Assembly (NCBI GenBank): GCA_951799445.1
Contig: OX637288.1
Coordinates: forward strand, 3,164,501-3,228,500
DNA length: 64,000 nt
Origin: Pseudisothecium myosuroides
Taxonomy: Eukaryota > Streptophyta > Bryopsida > Hypnales > Lembophyllaceae
Direction: 5' to 3'
Below, one piece after another: positions 50,001-62,420 of the stretch. Within the stretch, counting starts at the first letter, position 1. The number at the start of each line of letters is the position of its first letter. A program made the translations under genes and the position numbers. The notes beneath the pieces are model-generated. The model was not told the origin of the DNA. It did not search any database and saw only the letters and a list, made by a program, of their open reading frames with translations.

Positions 50001-52819
50001 ACGAGGGAAAGTACCAAAACAAAATCCAAGAATTCCAAATTGGATTCTCTTCCCCAAACAACGAATTGCAAAAACACAAGAAAAGTGTGTAAATCAAAGC
50101 CACCGGCACACGCCTACGATGGATGATCACGAGTAAAAATTTCTATGACAAACCAAGTGGAAGACACTTACAAGTGTGTAATTAGGCTCCAAACCTAAAA
50201 TACTTGGAAGTTTTGAGAAATTGGTATTCAAAAACACCATTCAGTCCATAAAAAATGCAATTCCAAGCTGAAAATCAAGTCCAAATGCCAAACCAACTAC
50301 ATTATTGGATTCCTTGGCAAATTTCATATAAGATAGGCACAAATTTTACTCAAATCCTAGCTAAAATGCTCCTAGAATTGAATTTCAAAGTTTGCACTTC
50401 ACTCTTTCTTTTTCTTTCTTTTTCTTAAAGAAAGTTTGAATCTATCCTAAATCCAAGATTTTGGATTTATAAAATATATCTTGCATGTACGTTTCAAAAA
50501 TCTTTAAAAATTATAGATTCCAGAATCTTCAAACTTCCTAGATTCTAGAAATCTTTCAAATTCCTAAATTTAGATAGAAAATCTTCAAATTTTCTAGATT
50601 TCAGAAAATCTTAAAAAATCCTAGATTCTAGAAAACGGAGCGCTCAATCCAATGACTCATCTCAAAAAACTAGCAAACTTCAAAACCCTGTAATTTCTTC
50701 AAAAATCACTCAAATCTTACGATTTTCAAAGCATTGGGACGTTTGCAAGTCCTCTACCACTACTACAAGTGTAAGCAACAATCTAGAAGTTGAAATTTTT
50801 CATTTCACTCAAAATTGTTATTATAAGAAAGAAAATTGAAAATTTTGGGGAAAAACTCTCACAACTTTCTAAGTTCTCTCCTCCACTTTCAATCACTCTA
50901 AGAACAATTTAAAATTGCTAGAAAACACTTGAGAGTACCTTCAAACTTGAGTCACACTCAAGAAATTGGTTTAGCCTTCTTCCCAATGATTTGCTACACT
51001 ACCGTTGAAAAAGAGAATTGTTGTCAAGTGAGAAACTTAGCAATCTACGCACACACAAAGTCAAGCGGCTCTCACTCCACAAAGGGAGAATCTAAGAATG
51101 CAAGTGTGAGAGAAAAAGTGAAGACTTTACTAAATCATAAACCACCATCTCTAAGCAAAGCCAAGAACTCATAGTCGTCTCCAAAAACATTCACAAAACT
51201 TAACTTAACAACAATGGCAAGTCAAGGAGCTCTCTCCACCTAAACACCCAAACCTTAAGATGGATGAACTCTAACATTTGGATGAAACTCATCTCAAACT
51301 AAGGTGAACTCCTAAAGGTGCTCATCTAACACTATAATTCGATGTAGAATGGCCTTGATGTCACTTCAAATGACAGACAGTGAATGTGCAATATTGAAAT
51401 TGTATAAGACTTCATAGCTCAAGTTGAATGACTACACACTATATAAATAAGAAAAATAGAGAAAGACAGGTGCACGAATATTAATGTCAATTTGAGATAT
51501 AAGAACTTAGTCGCTCAGAGGCATTTCTACTAGGTTTTTGTCCTTCATATTTGTGCTTGGGGACCATGCGCACCAGACGTCTACGGCAATGTGAAGAACT
51601 AGACAATTGAATTGCCATATTTGTGTGAGTAGAATCTTGTTGAATCTTGTAATTCTACTGCAACCAAGCTTTGGAAGCTTAAATTCTCAGAGATGTAACG
51701 AAAGAATAGGCCTTGACCTCGAGCACAACAAATGATTGCATGTATGACCAATATTTTCACTGAATATGATATGTGGTACATGGTAATTAAGAATTAGAAA
51801 GCTTGCGACCGAAGCTTAATACAACAAGTACATATGCCATGATCAAATTGGATGAACATAAAATTCATCTATTAATTTTTTGAACTTATGGAAGTTCACC
51901 ATTACAATTCTAATTTGAAATATGTGGAGAAGTAATGTTTGCATGTATTCAAGTGATTGGGGCTCTATTTGTAAGGTATTATAGTTCTTAGTTTTCAAAG
52001 CATGGGTAGTGGGAAGTCATTTCCCTTAGAAGTTAGTACATGAAGGTCACCAAAACTGTAGACTGCCTAGCACTTTGTTATATTTCCTTAAGTCATTTCC
52101 AACTAGTATATGAGATAGGTACTTGACACTTTTAGTTTTATGTGGCAGGGTCTTATGAAATGACAATTATGGGGTGTGCATCCCTTTGTTTCAGTGAAGA
52201 CATTGGTGTTTCCTTATTGATTATTGAAGGGATCAATGAACTAAACAATGGTGAGGGTCATGCGAACAATTCTTTAGGAGTACATGGTTGACAAGTAAGT
52301 GTGCAAGTAAGTATGATTTAATGGGCAAAAAAAAAAGTGTAGTAATGGAAACAGAAGGAATTCAACGTACAAGATAAGCAAATCTGACTTTGTGAATGTG
52401 GCACTTATATAGGTTTGTCATTGATACAATCACTTTGAGGTTCACCGTGCTCTTGTATCTAGCCTTCGGCACATCACTGCAGGTCAATAGAAGAGCGTGA
52501 AGTGCTCATTTCCGTGGATAGGAATTCGCCATCAACAAAACTTCGTTCATCGACTAATCAACTTCCGTCAGCTGGTACATGGACTTTTAATATGGCGCTT
52601 TCCAATAATGATAGTATCTACAAGTTGCAAGTTGCAATTCAAGGATGCTAGTCATGCTAAAGACCATTTATTGTGAGGGGATGACCTCTCCTTGAATAAG
52701 TAGCTAAAATTGAGTTCAGCAATCGAAGACAACTCAGAGAAAAACATCTTGACTTGTGGGTTGATGGATCATTGTACCCCATCAACCCAGTGACAAAAAA
52801 ACATCCTAAATTTTTCTCA
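47001..52819. other. Intergenic region, repeat-rich, no recognised gene
   Basis: AT-rich at 47.1-47.3 kb and about 50.4-50.7 kb; the latter has runs of near-repeated phrases (ATCTTCAAATTT and TAGATTCTAGAAA) and a TTTC-rich microsatellite at about 50403-50428. Short open frames were inspected and none is recognisable. Confidence 0.4.
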
Positions 52820-53754
52820 TTAACCTCTAAAGGACTGGCATGCGTTTTTTGGCCGTATAGAAATTTTGGGCAGGTCCGTGTGACTAGAGATTTCCATATT
52901 TTAAGCTGAAATTTTAATACAAGGTGGGCACAAGGAATATCTTTCATATGCACTAAATTTCAGGACATTTGGAAATAGGGGTCAAAAGTTATGGCCAAAT
53001 ATGTTACTTTTTTTTGTAACTAGGCAGTCCGGGCAGCAAGAAAAATTTGGCAAAAATTTGATTTTAAAATTTTTTTTTTTTCTCATAGATTATATTTTTG
53101 TCCATCTGGAAAGCTTTGATTCATTTCATTTGGATTTGTTATGAGAAAGTTATGGACATTCTTGTTTTTTGGGCAGTTAGAGCATCTTCTTGAAAAAAAT
53201 AACTTGTAGGATTCATTTCTAAATGCTATTTTTGCAATTTTAAAAAAAAAAATTCTCATGGTTTAGTTTACTTGATAGAACAATCTCACCATTGGGATTA
53301 GTGTATTTTAATTCCATCTAAAATATATTAATGTTTTAGATTTTCTTTCTATCTTGTACCTACTTCTACTTAATAAATTTTTTAGGAATGATAATTAAGT
53401 TTTTTTGAATGTTTTTTTTCCCCTAGACTCTCAACTCAATTCTCCACTATAAAGATTCAAAGCACAAAACTTTGCAGTGCAAAAATTTTAAGTGAAAAAG
53501 GTTTAAAGTCAAAAAATCTAGTCCTGCAATGTGCTAAAATACTTGTTTTTTCCACTTTAAATGCAGATATCTTGCAATTTGTGCGGTCAAAAATTCTGAA
53601 ATTTTTTCCACACATTCTCATACTAGTTAGGTGTAAGAACCTACAGTTGAATGTGCAAAAAAAACATTTTTCATTTTTTTTTACTCCTTGCTATAGAAAT
53701 GGCAGTTTTGATGGGTTTTTGGCAGAAAAAAGGCCTTCGGCCTCTAGGGGTTAA
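52820..53754 (+). mobile_element. TTAA-flanked non-autonomous element, 935 bp (copy 2)
   Basis: TTAA (52820-52823) then CCTCTAAAGGACTGGCATGC at the left; GGCCTTCGGCCTCTAGGGG then TTAA (53751-53754) at the right. The ends match as inverted repeats (CC(T/C)CTA(A/G)AGG). It is the reverse-oriented partner of 11822-12752, 41 kb away. The right end carries the small palindrome AGGCCTTCGGCCT. No open frame of note. Confidence 0.72.
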
Positions 53755-53804
53755 AGGAAGTACTAGAATTCATAGGTGATGGCGACAATGGTTTCCTTGG
53801 TTAT

Positions 53805-56508
53805 GTGAAGAATGTAGAAAGATCTAGTGGAAGTAGTGCTGAGGTAGTCCGCCAACAGAATACAATGATATCGTTGCTTAGACACTATGTTGATGAGCTC
53901 ACACAGAGTTCTATACAAGTTGAACAAAAATTACACAGTGTGAGTCAGAAGTGCATTCATCAAGTGATTGCTGCGAAGACGCAAGTTTGGCTCAAAAATT
54001 TGCAGCTAAAATTCAAGTCATGTAGCGACACACATTGCCAAACGCTACAATCAATTAAGGAGGGTTATGAAGCAAAATTGGTACAGCTCCGTCATAGTCT
54101 AGACAAAGTTGTATAGAAAAATGATAGACTACAATCGCAAATGGCAACAATGAAGAAGACGCCTTTTGGTTACTGCCACCAAGTGCGGCCCCGACGTGAC
54201 ATGTACTCTCTTTTGCAACAAGGGGATTATGGAAAAACAACCCGTCGATTAGCAAGATAAGTCATTGTGGCCCAAACTTCAAATAGAGCCCAAGAAGCAA
54301 ATGCATGCAACTCAAAGAAGAGGAAGCCTCTCTATGGTGACACAAGTGAAAACAACGACAGTCATGACATCTTTCCTAATGTGACCTTTGCTGCAACCAA
54401 AACGACAAATCAATACCTACAAAAGATAGGGCAATCTGTAGGGCCGCATGCTATTCTCAAAACATGTGATGAAACAAAGATAACACAGAGGGCTATGAAG
54501 CAATGTTCAAAAAGTTCAAAGCAGGTGCCACTTTTGCAGCAAAAGAACTATGAGTGTCATACCTTCCTAAGCCTTATTCTATAAGAAATCTACGGTAAGA
54601 AATGAACAAGAGGTTGCAAGACCTTGTTGGTGATTACTACAATGTGCACTGCTTTATCAACATTCTCATGAACTCTAAAAACAACACCATGAAGAAAATC
54701 GCATTACTTGACTACAATGATTTCTTCTATGACTTGGAGGCCGTACAACGAACAATGGTCAAACTGTACATGATTACTACAAAAGGTACTCTTGTTCACA
54801 AGATTCTAATTGCCACATATACTCTATTCCCTCTTGATTTTCTATCTGTACAAAGGTTTTTTGAATTCATCTCCTAAAGGTACTCTTCTTCATAAAGTTC
54901 AAACTGCCATATATATTCTATATATTTTCTCTTGATTTCCCGTATGTATAAAGGTTTTTGAACTCATTGTTTGCTATGAATTGTATGCCACATATACTCA
55001 ATTTCTTCTTGATTACCTATCTGTTTAAAGGTTTTTTGAACTCATTATTTGCTATAAATTGTACACAGAGGTTCAAGGCAAGTCACTCATCTTTGTTATG
55101 AAGATGGATGAGGCAAAAATTATCCACAACCAAAAATTGGAGAGGATTAGCATAACATTTATGAATAGGGCTTTGGATGATTCCTTAACACCAACCTCTA
55201 ATTGCTATTTCTCAATCCAATGTGAAAGCGATATTTGGCCCATTGGTTGCTTCCAAGTACCAAAAGAGAATTTTGACATTCTACATGCTACATTTAATCC
55301 GTGACTAAAATTCCTACTATCATGCATGCTCAAGAATCCGGTCAAGTTTTTAAGGTTGATGGAGTGGGAGAATTCACAATATAGTGGCATCTAGCAGCAA
55401 ACATGAAAACTATCAAGGCACTCTATGGTCTACACAATGGTGCCAATGCTACTTTCTGTTGCATATACTGCAACCAAGCCAAGAACAAACAAACTACAGT
55501 AACTGCCAAAAAAGCTAGAAATGTTGCTAACAAACAGCATCCCACTTGGAGCGGCGGTCTTTTTGTAGAAGACATCCCTGCCAAATCTATGCTTGAAGGT
55601 GATGATCTATCTCAATGGTGACCTATATTGCCAATACCACTTGATTGTGTCCACATCTATACAATGCATGTGTTGAATAGAATATGTGAAAAAAATTTGC
55701 ACATGCACTTCCAGTTCGTGTGGACCACGAGAGATAAGTAGTTGCAGAAGGCAGTCATAGAAGACATTGAAAAAATTCTCTCAAGCATTGGAATGCATAG
55801 AGGTGACGTGCACATTTTCGAGGATAAAGACTTGTCAAGCAAAGCTAACAATGTTCCTAGAAAATCATATATTAGTGGTGGACATGCTCGGAAGCTTTTC
55901 CAACCAAGTAGTCTACCAAATGGTTCTCACAAAGTTTACCAAGACCTAACTTGCATTGAGAGGAACTTCCTCAATCATGGCCAGACATGGCACGGTCGTT
56001 TAGAAGTGTGGAGAAGTTGATACCTAGAGCGCTGGAGAGGTTGATACCCTACTTTACTGAAATGAAACTTACTGTACAGCAACAAGCAACTTTTAAGAAT
56101 TTGGTTGAAGACTTTGGCAAGCTCTTCATTCACTTGGGGGGAGAGCACTCCGTAATACACTACATTGTGAGACCTCTAAACACACATATGCTGATTTCTT
56201 TTTAGCATTTCATATTTGAAGTTTGTGCTCAGTACCTAGAGTATTCTCGACGATGTTCATTGTTTCCACAACACGTTTTGGTGAAGCATGGGCCGTTCTT
56301 TGTAGAGAGATACGGTTTGTTGTCCATCTGGTCATGCCAAAGAATGGAATACAGTCACCATGTTGCAAAAGTGGCATACCACATACACACTCAGTATGGA
56401 GGGTCCAAATTCCGAAGAAGTCCACTCCATCAGACATATGAACACTGGTACAGAAGAATTCAACACAAGTTTCAACATAACAATGACAAGCATGCAAAGC
56501 CTGAATGA
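53805..56508 (+). mobile_element. Decayed transposase-like coding region, superfamily not recognised
   Basis: A chain of plus-strand frames separated by stops and frameshifts. Pieces in order: a coiled-coil-like part at 53805-54116 (QLRHSLDKVV at its end); basic parts at 54267-54584 and 54602-54877; 55059-55304 with MKMDEAKIIHNQKL and DIWPIGCFQVPKE; 55331-55740 with WHLAANMKTIKAL then CCIYCNQAK (a CxxC knuckle) and PLDCVHIYTMHVLNRI; 55742-56205 with HIFEDKD, SYISGGHARKLF and ERLIPYFTEMKLT; and 56215-56508 with VLVKHGPFFVERYG, LLSIWSCQRMEYSHH and TQYGG. The sequence of motifs (DxxK.., D-M-K, CxxC, H...G, WS-x-Q-x-x-E) resembles poorly classified transposon proteins in other eukaryotes, from memory of their layout only. 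Several stops make it non-functional here. Confidence 0.55.
54784..55063. repeat. Roughly 90-bp tandem triplication inside the transposase-like region
   Basis: Three diverged copies share the order 'cacatatactc(t/a)at', 'cttgatt', 'tatctgt(a/t)', 'aaaggttttttgaa(t/c)tcat'. Copies two and three also share TTTGCTATAAATTGTA-type ends. The coding frame is broken through this stretch. Confidence 0.7.
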
Positions 56509-57420
56509 CGTACATGTTGAGGTAGGATGAAGAGCACAATAATTTGACTAAAACACTTGACATTGTGTACACCATTCCTATTAAGTTGCTTAATAACTAA
56601 AGTTACATTTGTGCTTTTCCATTCCTTCCAATGCCTTCAATATGAACAGCAAAGTGCATTGACTGACATTTGCAGATGGTCAGAAATCTCAACATGTGAA
56701 TGATTATGATACTGACTTCTTCTAAAGTCCAGATGTAGAAGACGCCCTCTTCTTCTTCCTAGAACTTGTAAACTGAGCACTATTGGCATCTTCAGCAAAA
56801 TAAACTCCTTCATTGGAATGAGTGTTGTCACAAGTAACGTAGTCCAACATTTTTCGAGCCCTTTCCAAATTCCAATGATTGTCTACAGCAACGACAATAC
56901 CAAAATAAACATTCAGGAGTTGGACTTGGTTGTATAGCATTGTCTCTAAGTGGGGCACTATAAACAAATTACAAGACTTCATGAATCATAGTGAAAGTAG
57001 TACTAAAGAAAACAACAGATCTCCCAATCTAAGGCACGGAAGCCTGCTGCCCACTTTCTAGACACAGAAACGTGGTCACCTTTATAAAGTCCCTTCATAA
57101 AGTCCTCTATTGATACTTTAAGCCCACTTTGGGCATTATACACAAGTAGATTACATTTGAATCCCTACACTAATGTTTGTATGTATATTAATCTTGTTGA
57201 GCTAAAGGCTATAGACAAATTATAAAAATGTTAGAGGCTATAATCAATATTTTGTGATGATTGATCAACTATATGTATGTTTTGCAATGACTATTGGTTA
57301 ATTTTATTTATGGAAGTTTTCAAATATAAATCACGTAGGTGGTTCATAGTGGTTTGTAAATTTGTCTACAAACTTTGGTAGCAAATTCATACTAATCATA
57401 TGATGTAGGTCGTTTGAAAT

Positions 57421-57606
57421 CATTGTAGTCACATTGGTCGAGTTAGGATCATTGGACATCCCGGACAAGCGGACATATCGAACAGTTTAGGAACACCGGA
57501 TGGACCTTCATGTAGTCACATTGGGCAGGTTAGGGTCATCAAATCTCCCTAACAGGAAGGCAAATTGGATGGTTTGGACGGACAGTCTGTCCAATGTGAC
57601 AAGTGT
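57421..57606. mobile_element. Mutator-like MITE, 186 bp, 9-bp target duplication
   Basis: GTTTGAAAT flanks both ends exactly (57412-57420 and 57607-57615), a 9-bp target duplication as made by Mutator-type transposases. The ends are CATTGTAGTCACATTGG and, reversed, ACACTTGTCACATTGG, so GTCACATTGG is inverted at 57428-57437 and 57591-57600. Inside is an 87-bp direct duplication beginning TGTAGTCACATTGG at 57424 and again at 57511. Confidence 0.65.
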
Positions 57607-57615
57607 GTTTGAAAT

Positions 57616-60554
57616 GATAGTTTTTATTATCAACTAAATGTGTATTTCTTTCTTTTAAATATGATATCTTATTTTAAAATTTGAATTATTACATTATGTT
57701 AATCTAGATTTTTTTTCAAAAAAATTATTAATAAAATTAAAATCTTATTATCAAAAAAATAATTAACTTAAAAATGAATTTATGATCCAAGCACCTTTGC
57801 AAATTATAGTGGAGTTGCTTACTTGGGGCGTCGCGTGAGTCTTATGGTTGTAGAATTTGTCCCGATCTAGTCCAACCTTCGTGACCTCACAAAAAAATAT
57901 CTGGAAAAGCTGGATACAAACGGCGCTTGCAAATGCATGATGTCTTTCGTGACATGAATAGACAAATTGTTGAGGATGTTGTCATCAATGAAACTCTTAT
58001 AAAGTGAAACAAAACCTACTTTTAGGATCGTGAATTGGGCAATGCTATTTTGGATAATCTTGCTTTTACATGTTTTCAAGGATGGATTGCATGATTAGAG
58101 TTGCAATAATTTGACCTCTTTTTTTCACGTTGTCTCTGATATTGCAAGGATCTAACAAGGTATGGGGCTTTTCTACAACAAGTTTGTACAAATGCTTTAT
58201 TCCAAATTATAATGTTGAGACACTTTCTATCTTGGCTAACAATGCTCTGGCTTTCTCAAAAATGAGTGCGCTTTACTTGTTGGTTCTTGATAGCTCCTGT
58301 GTATATGGTGACTTTTTGAAGTAGTCAAGAGTGTTGAAATTGCTTCAGTGAAGGTTTTGTCAACTTTCAAAATTACCTTTTGAGTTGAATTTGGCGAAAA
58401 CTATCGTGGTGGATCTCAATGACAATTGAAAGTTGAAACATCATCAGATTGATAAAATACCTCTCAGGAAGGTATGATCAACTCCTTAAGAATAGTTAAT
58501 TGTTGTTTTTGTCAAGAAGTGAATGCTCAACTTGCATGAAATTGGAATCCACAGTTGATTTTCTAATTTGTAAAATTTGAGATCAGATATTCTTGTGTAG
58601 TAGCTTTTATATATTAGGCTCTAACATGGTAGTTATATTGTGCTACAAGAGCTATTAATAACCACCCAATGAGACTAGGTATTCAATTGTTTTAATCCAA
58701 GTTAGAAAAATGGCTTATTATATTATTATTATTATTTTTTACTATTTTCTAAAAAAAAATCATCAAAGTGTCCATTTTCTTACCATTTTCTATAATCTTT
58801 TTTTTGTGCAGAACTTTTAGAGATAAATTTTTCTTGGTCTAAATTTTTAGAGACATATTATTTGCAATGTTTTATAAATTATCCATATTCTATTTTATTT
58901 TAAAGAGAATTATTCCAAAAGTCAAATATTCACTGAAATAGGCCATTTTGAACCAAAAACAAAAAGTATTTCTTGCAACGAACTAGTTTTTTTATAAATT
59001 CTAATTGTTGAAATCTAATTTTTCTCTTGCAATTTTTTTAATTTGTATATCTTTTATTTTGATAAGCAATGATGGCTAAAGATTTTGACAATAGATAAAA
59101 TTAAAAACAATTTGTCCATAAACTAAAACTAGTGAATTTATAGTTACTCAATAATAGTCTTTTAGATCTACATTCATTTATTCTAATCATGATATTAAGA
59201 TACTTACCTTATAACATGTATTTTTGTTTCTCTTCTCTTCCTATCACTACAAAAATATTCATCATACTTATAAAATTATATATTTTAATATTTTAAAATC
59301 AATTAGTGTGGATAATACTAAGAATCATTATTAGTATTGTGTATCTTTAAAAAATTAATTCCACACGATTTAAGTATATTAAAATAGCTAGGGACACCCA
59401 AATGCACCAGATTTATAAGCGTCCTTTGACTAAATGTATTCATTATGTACATCTTCTTCATCAATATATACCTAATTGTTGAAGAAACCATTTTAGAATA
59501 TCTACCAAAAAAACTTTATTGTAAGTGTAGGTCAGTTTTAGAAATAAGTAGAAAAAATTTGGATTGCCTCTAAAAATTTTAAAATTGTACAATTATTTCT
59601 GAAAAAAATTCATTGTTGCTAATTTTGAATATCTAAAAATTATTCTTGAATTTAAAAAAAAAAAGGATACATTTAAGCATGAATAGAAAAAATCAATCCA
59701 AAATTAGGAGTGTTGAAAAATTAGAAAAAGAGAAGCTCTAAAAGCCAAGAAATCCAAATCAAGCTAACAAATTGTCAAACTACAAAAACTAAACTTTTCC
59801 GGTAGCAAGGTGCCGAAATTGACCTACACGTATAGTAATCCCTCATAACTTTTGTATACGGTACCCAAATGTTGTATTCTTTTGTGCATTGAATTCTCCT
59901 CTCAATTGCCAATTAGAATATAATTTGTTTTCATCAATCTAATAATAGAAAATAAAAAATTGTGTGCAGTAGATTCGCTTTTAAGGTAGCAACATCCATA
60001 ACCATCGCTGTACCCATACTTTGATTCTAGAGTTCCCTTAAAATGTCTCCAAATGTACCTTAAAACCGTCCCCATCCTTAATTGTGGTTGGTGGGCTTTG
60101 ATTTTTTCAGATTTTGGTGTTAGATTCTAGGCAACTTTACTAAAATGCGGTTTAGGGTGACCTAGGAAGTTCTACTTTGAAAATTCACAGAAATTAAATG
60201 CCTTATCCAAAAATTCATGATTTTCTTTAGCTGAAGCTGAAAAAATATTTTTTCCTAAGAAAAGGTGCCTCCAACTATGCTGAATTGCTGACATAAACGG
60301 TTATGGGTGCTGCTACCTTACCTTTGCACAAATCAGTGCAGTTACTTTTTGACACGGTGGAGTGGCATGACTGCTCCCCCAAACGGTAATAGGTAAGAGT
60401 CTCCGTTCACCGTCCCCCTCACCTGATTCCGCGGAAGAACAACAAAGACAAAGCCAATTCCTTTCAGCAGCCCCCCTTGTTTTCTCGACAGTATATTGTT
60501 GCTGCTCTTCATTCTTTCCTTGTCTCTCTCGCTCTCTCTCAATTGTTTGCAGCG
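57616..60554. other. Intergenic region upstream of COX6a
   Basis: AT-rich; no gene recognised. The last 250 bp before the COX6a start becomes GC-richer with CT-rich runs (TCTCTCTCGCTCTCTCTC near 60523-60540), as is common in plant 5' leaders. No TATA box was placed. Confidence 0.4.
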
Positions 60555-62420
60555 ATGGCGAATCCTCTCCGGCAGCGACTTGGTGCTCTCTTGAGCCGAC
60601 CCACACCTTTAGGCTCTCTCCAGACCACGCACGCTGCGACTGCGACCAAGCGCTTCTTCGCCTCCAAGTCTCACGCTCACGACGACGCTGGTGAGCTTTT
60701 TGTCGTTACAATTTTTTCAGGGACTGCATCGCCCTAGGATTTTCCGAATCTGAGTTGGGTTTTTGTTGCTTGTTCGTTTTTGGAAGTTTGTGATACGATA
60801 TTTGGTCAGTGAGAATGGGATTAGGGTTTCTTGTTGTGTCCGATCGAAAGATTCTCGATTTGTAAGCTAGGTTGTGGCGAGATTACTTGGTGGCCTGAAT
60901 TGTTCTTGGTTTGAGGGAGTGCTTTAGGGTTGGATTTCTTAAGGGCGGAGCGTTTTTGCTTGCTCGGTTTGGCTGTTGATGTCTGACTGGCAATCTTGCG
61001 TTGCTAGTATGATTAATGTGGTGGTACTATTGTCCTAATTTACGGAATGAGATCTCGGGGGATTTGTTTCTGGAATACCGAATACACCTAGAGCTCTTTA
61101 ATGTCACCTTCTGTAATATCTATTCTCTCGCCTGACCGTATGACCAGATCCTAGGATGCATTTCAGAACCTACTTATTCTGTAACATTCTTTTATGTCAC
61201 AGCAATGTGATTATGAGAATTTGACAAGTTTGGAAAGGGTTGTAGACCTCCTTTCCTAACTCCTGCAACGCCAGTAGTCTTTAACTTTCCTTTTTTATGC
61301 AACACTATGTTGGAGAATTCCGTATAATCTTGCATTTGGGGCGCTTAGGCTGTGACAGTAAAGATGTCTGAATTTATGAGCTTCCAAAATTATTTGTCTT
61401 GAATCAGAAATGGGTGAATTCTAACAGACTTACGTAAACTCAAGAATCGATTTTTCAGGCTAGCTTAGCAAGAGGGGGCTTGTTCCTGCCATAAATTTCG
61501 GTGGATTTGCATTTGACTTTCTTTTCTTTCCTGGTCGTAACCTTTTGTCAGTGTGGAGGAAGTAGATTCAATGTTGTACCTCGACTCTGATTTTACTAGT
61601 TTACAGTAGATATACAGGAACTGTGATTTCTGCGAAATGATTACCCTGTGCACTTTACTCACCGTATGTTGATGCGGCATTGCAGAGGAGACGCACAAGT
61701 GGCGCAGCGTCACAATTGCCGCTTACATAATGTGTATTGGCTTGGGAGCCTACACTCTGGCTAATGAGGAACACAATGTTGGTGACAGTCCGGTATGTAA
61801 TTTTCTTTCCAGGCTCTGTTGTGTTCATTAGATTCCTTTGAAGATACCTAGGGGTATTTCTTGTGAGAGTTGAAGTATCTCTTCTGAGGATCTGGTTCGA
61901 GGATTGCATCTCATCTCATTATAAAAATTCAATTGGTTTGTGTGCGCATCTCGTTTCCAAGGTGAAAGTGACACACAGGTTGATAATTCATCGTGTGCCT
62001 TTGTTTCTCATGTTTCTTTTGTGGTTGTGATGGCAGCAATTCTCTTACTTGCGTATTCGTAACAAGGAGTTTCCTTGGGGTATGTCTTTTTCTCGATCCT
62101 TTTAGGGTTTTTTTGCTATGTTTACCTTCCACTGAAATGCACATTATTTGAAGTCTCCTTTTGCTTCTGTCCTTGTTTATTCCTGGTCCCTCATCGCTGC
62201 TCCCTACATCAGTTTAATTAACTTTCTGACTAAGATATCTCGTTGTATTCCAGAGTTGATTTTTGTGGAATGAACCAATCTGTTCTTGTGTGTCTTTTCA
62301 AATTCCTGTATCGTTGATAATGCAATTAAGTTGTGCGATCTTCCAACTTAGTCATCTAAATTTTTTGCAGGACCGGACGGGCTATTCGAGTATAAGCACG
62401 AGAGTCACGAGGAGCACTGA
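60555..62420 (+). CDS. COX6A: Cytochrome c oxidase subunit 6a
   Basis: Nuclear-encoded accessory subunit of mitochondrial complex IV. Four exons, 60555-60690, 61686-61792, 62037-62079 and 62371-62420, join in frame to 111 aa. Residues 1-40 (MANPLRQRLGALLSRPTPLG and on) are basic and Ser/Thr/Ala-rich, a mitochondrial presequence. Residues 46-60 include EETHKWRSVTIAAYIMCIG, with one membrane span (TIAAYIMCIGLGAYTLA). The end has SYLRIRNKEFPW and GPDGLFEYK, the family's C-terminal signature (PW....GLFE), split by the third intron. Length is as usual for plants. Each intron has GT-AG borders. The first intron is about 1 kb. No irregularity is seen. Confidence 0.95.

Noticed and set aside
50400..50640. 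Possible decayed inverted repeat (repeats of TAGATTCTAGAAA)
   Set aside because: The phrases recur irregularly and no pair of ends or target duplication could be set.
60313..60606. Reverse-strand frame over the COX6a leader and first exon
   Set aside because: Its Glu/Arg-rich start comes from the CT-rich leader read backwards; the plus strand has a clear gene.
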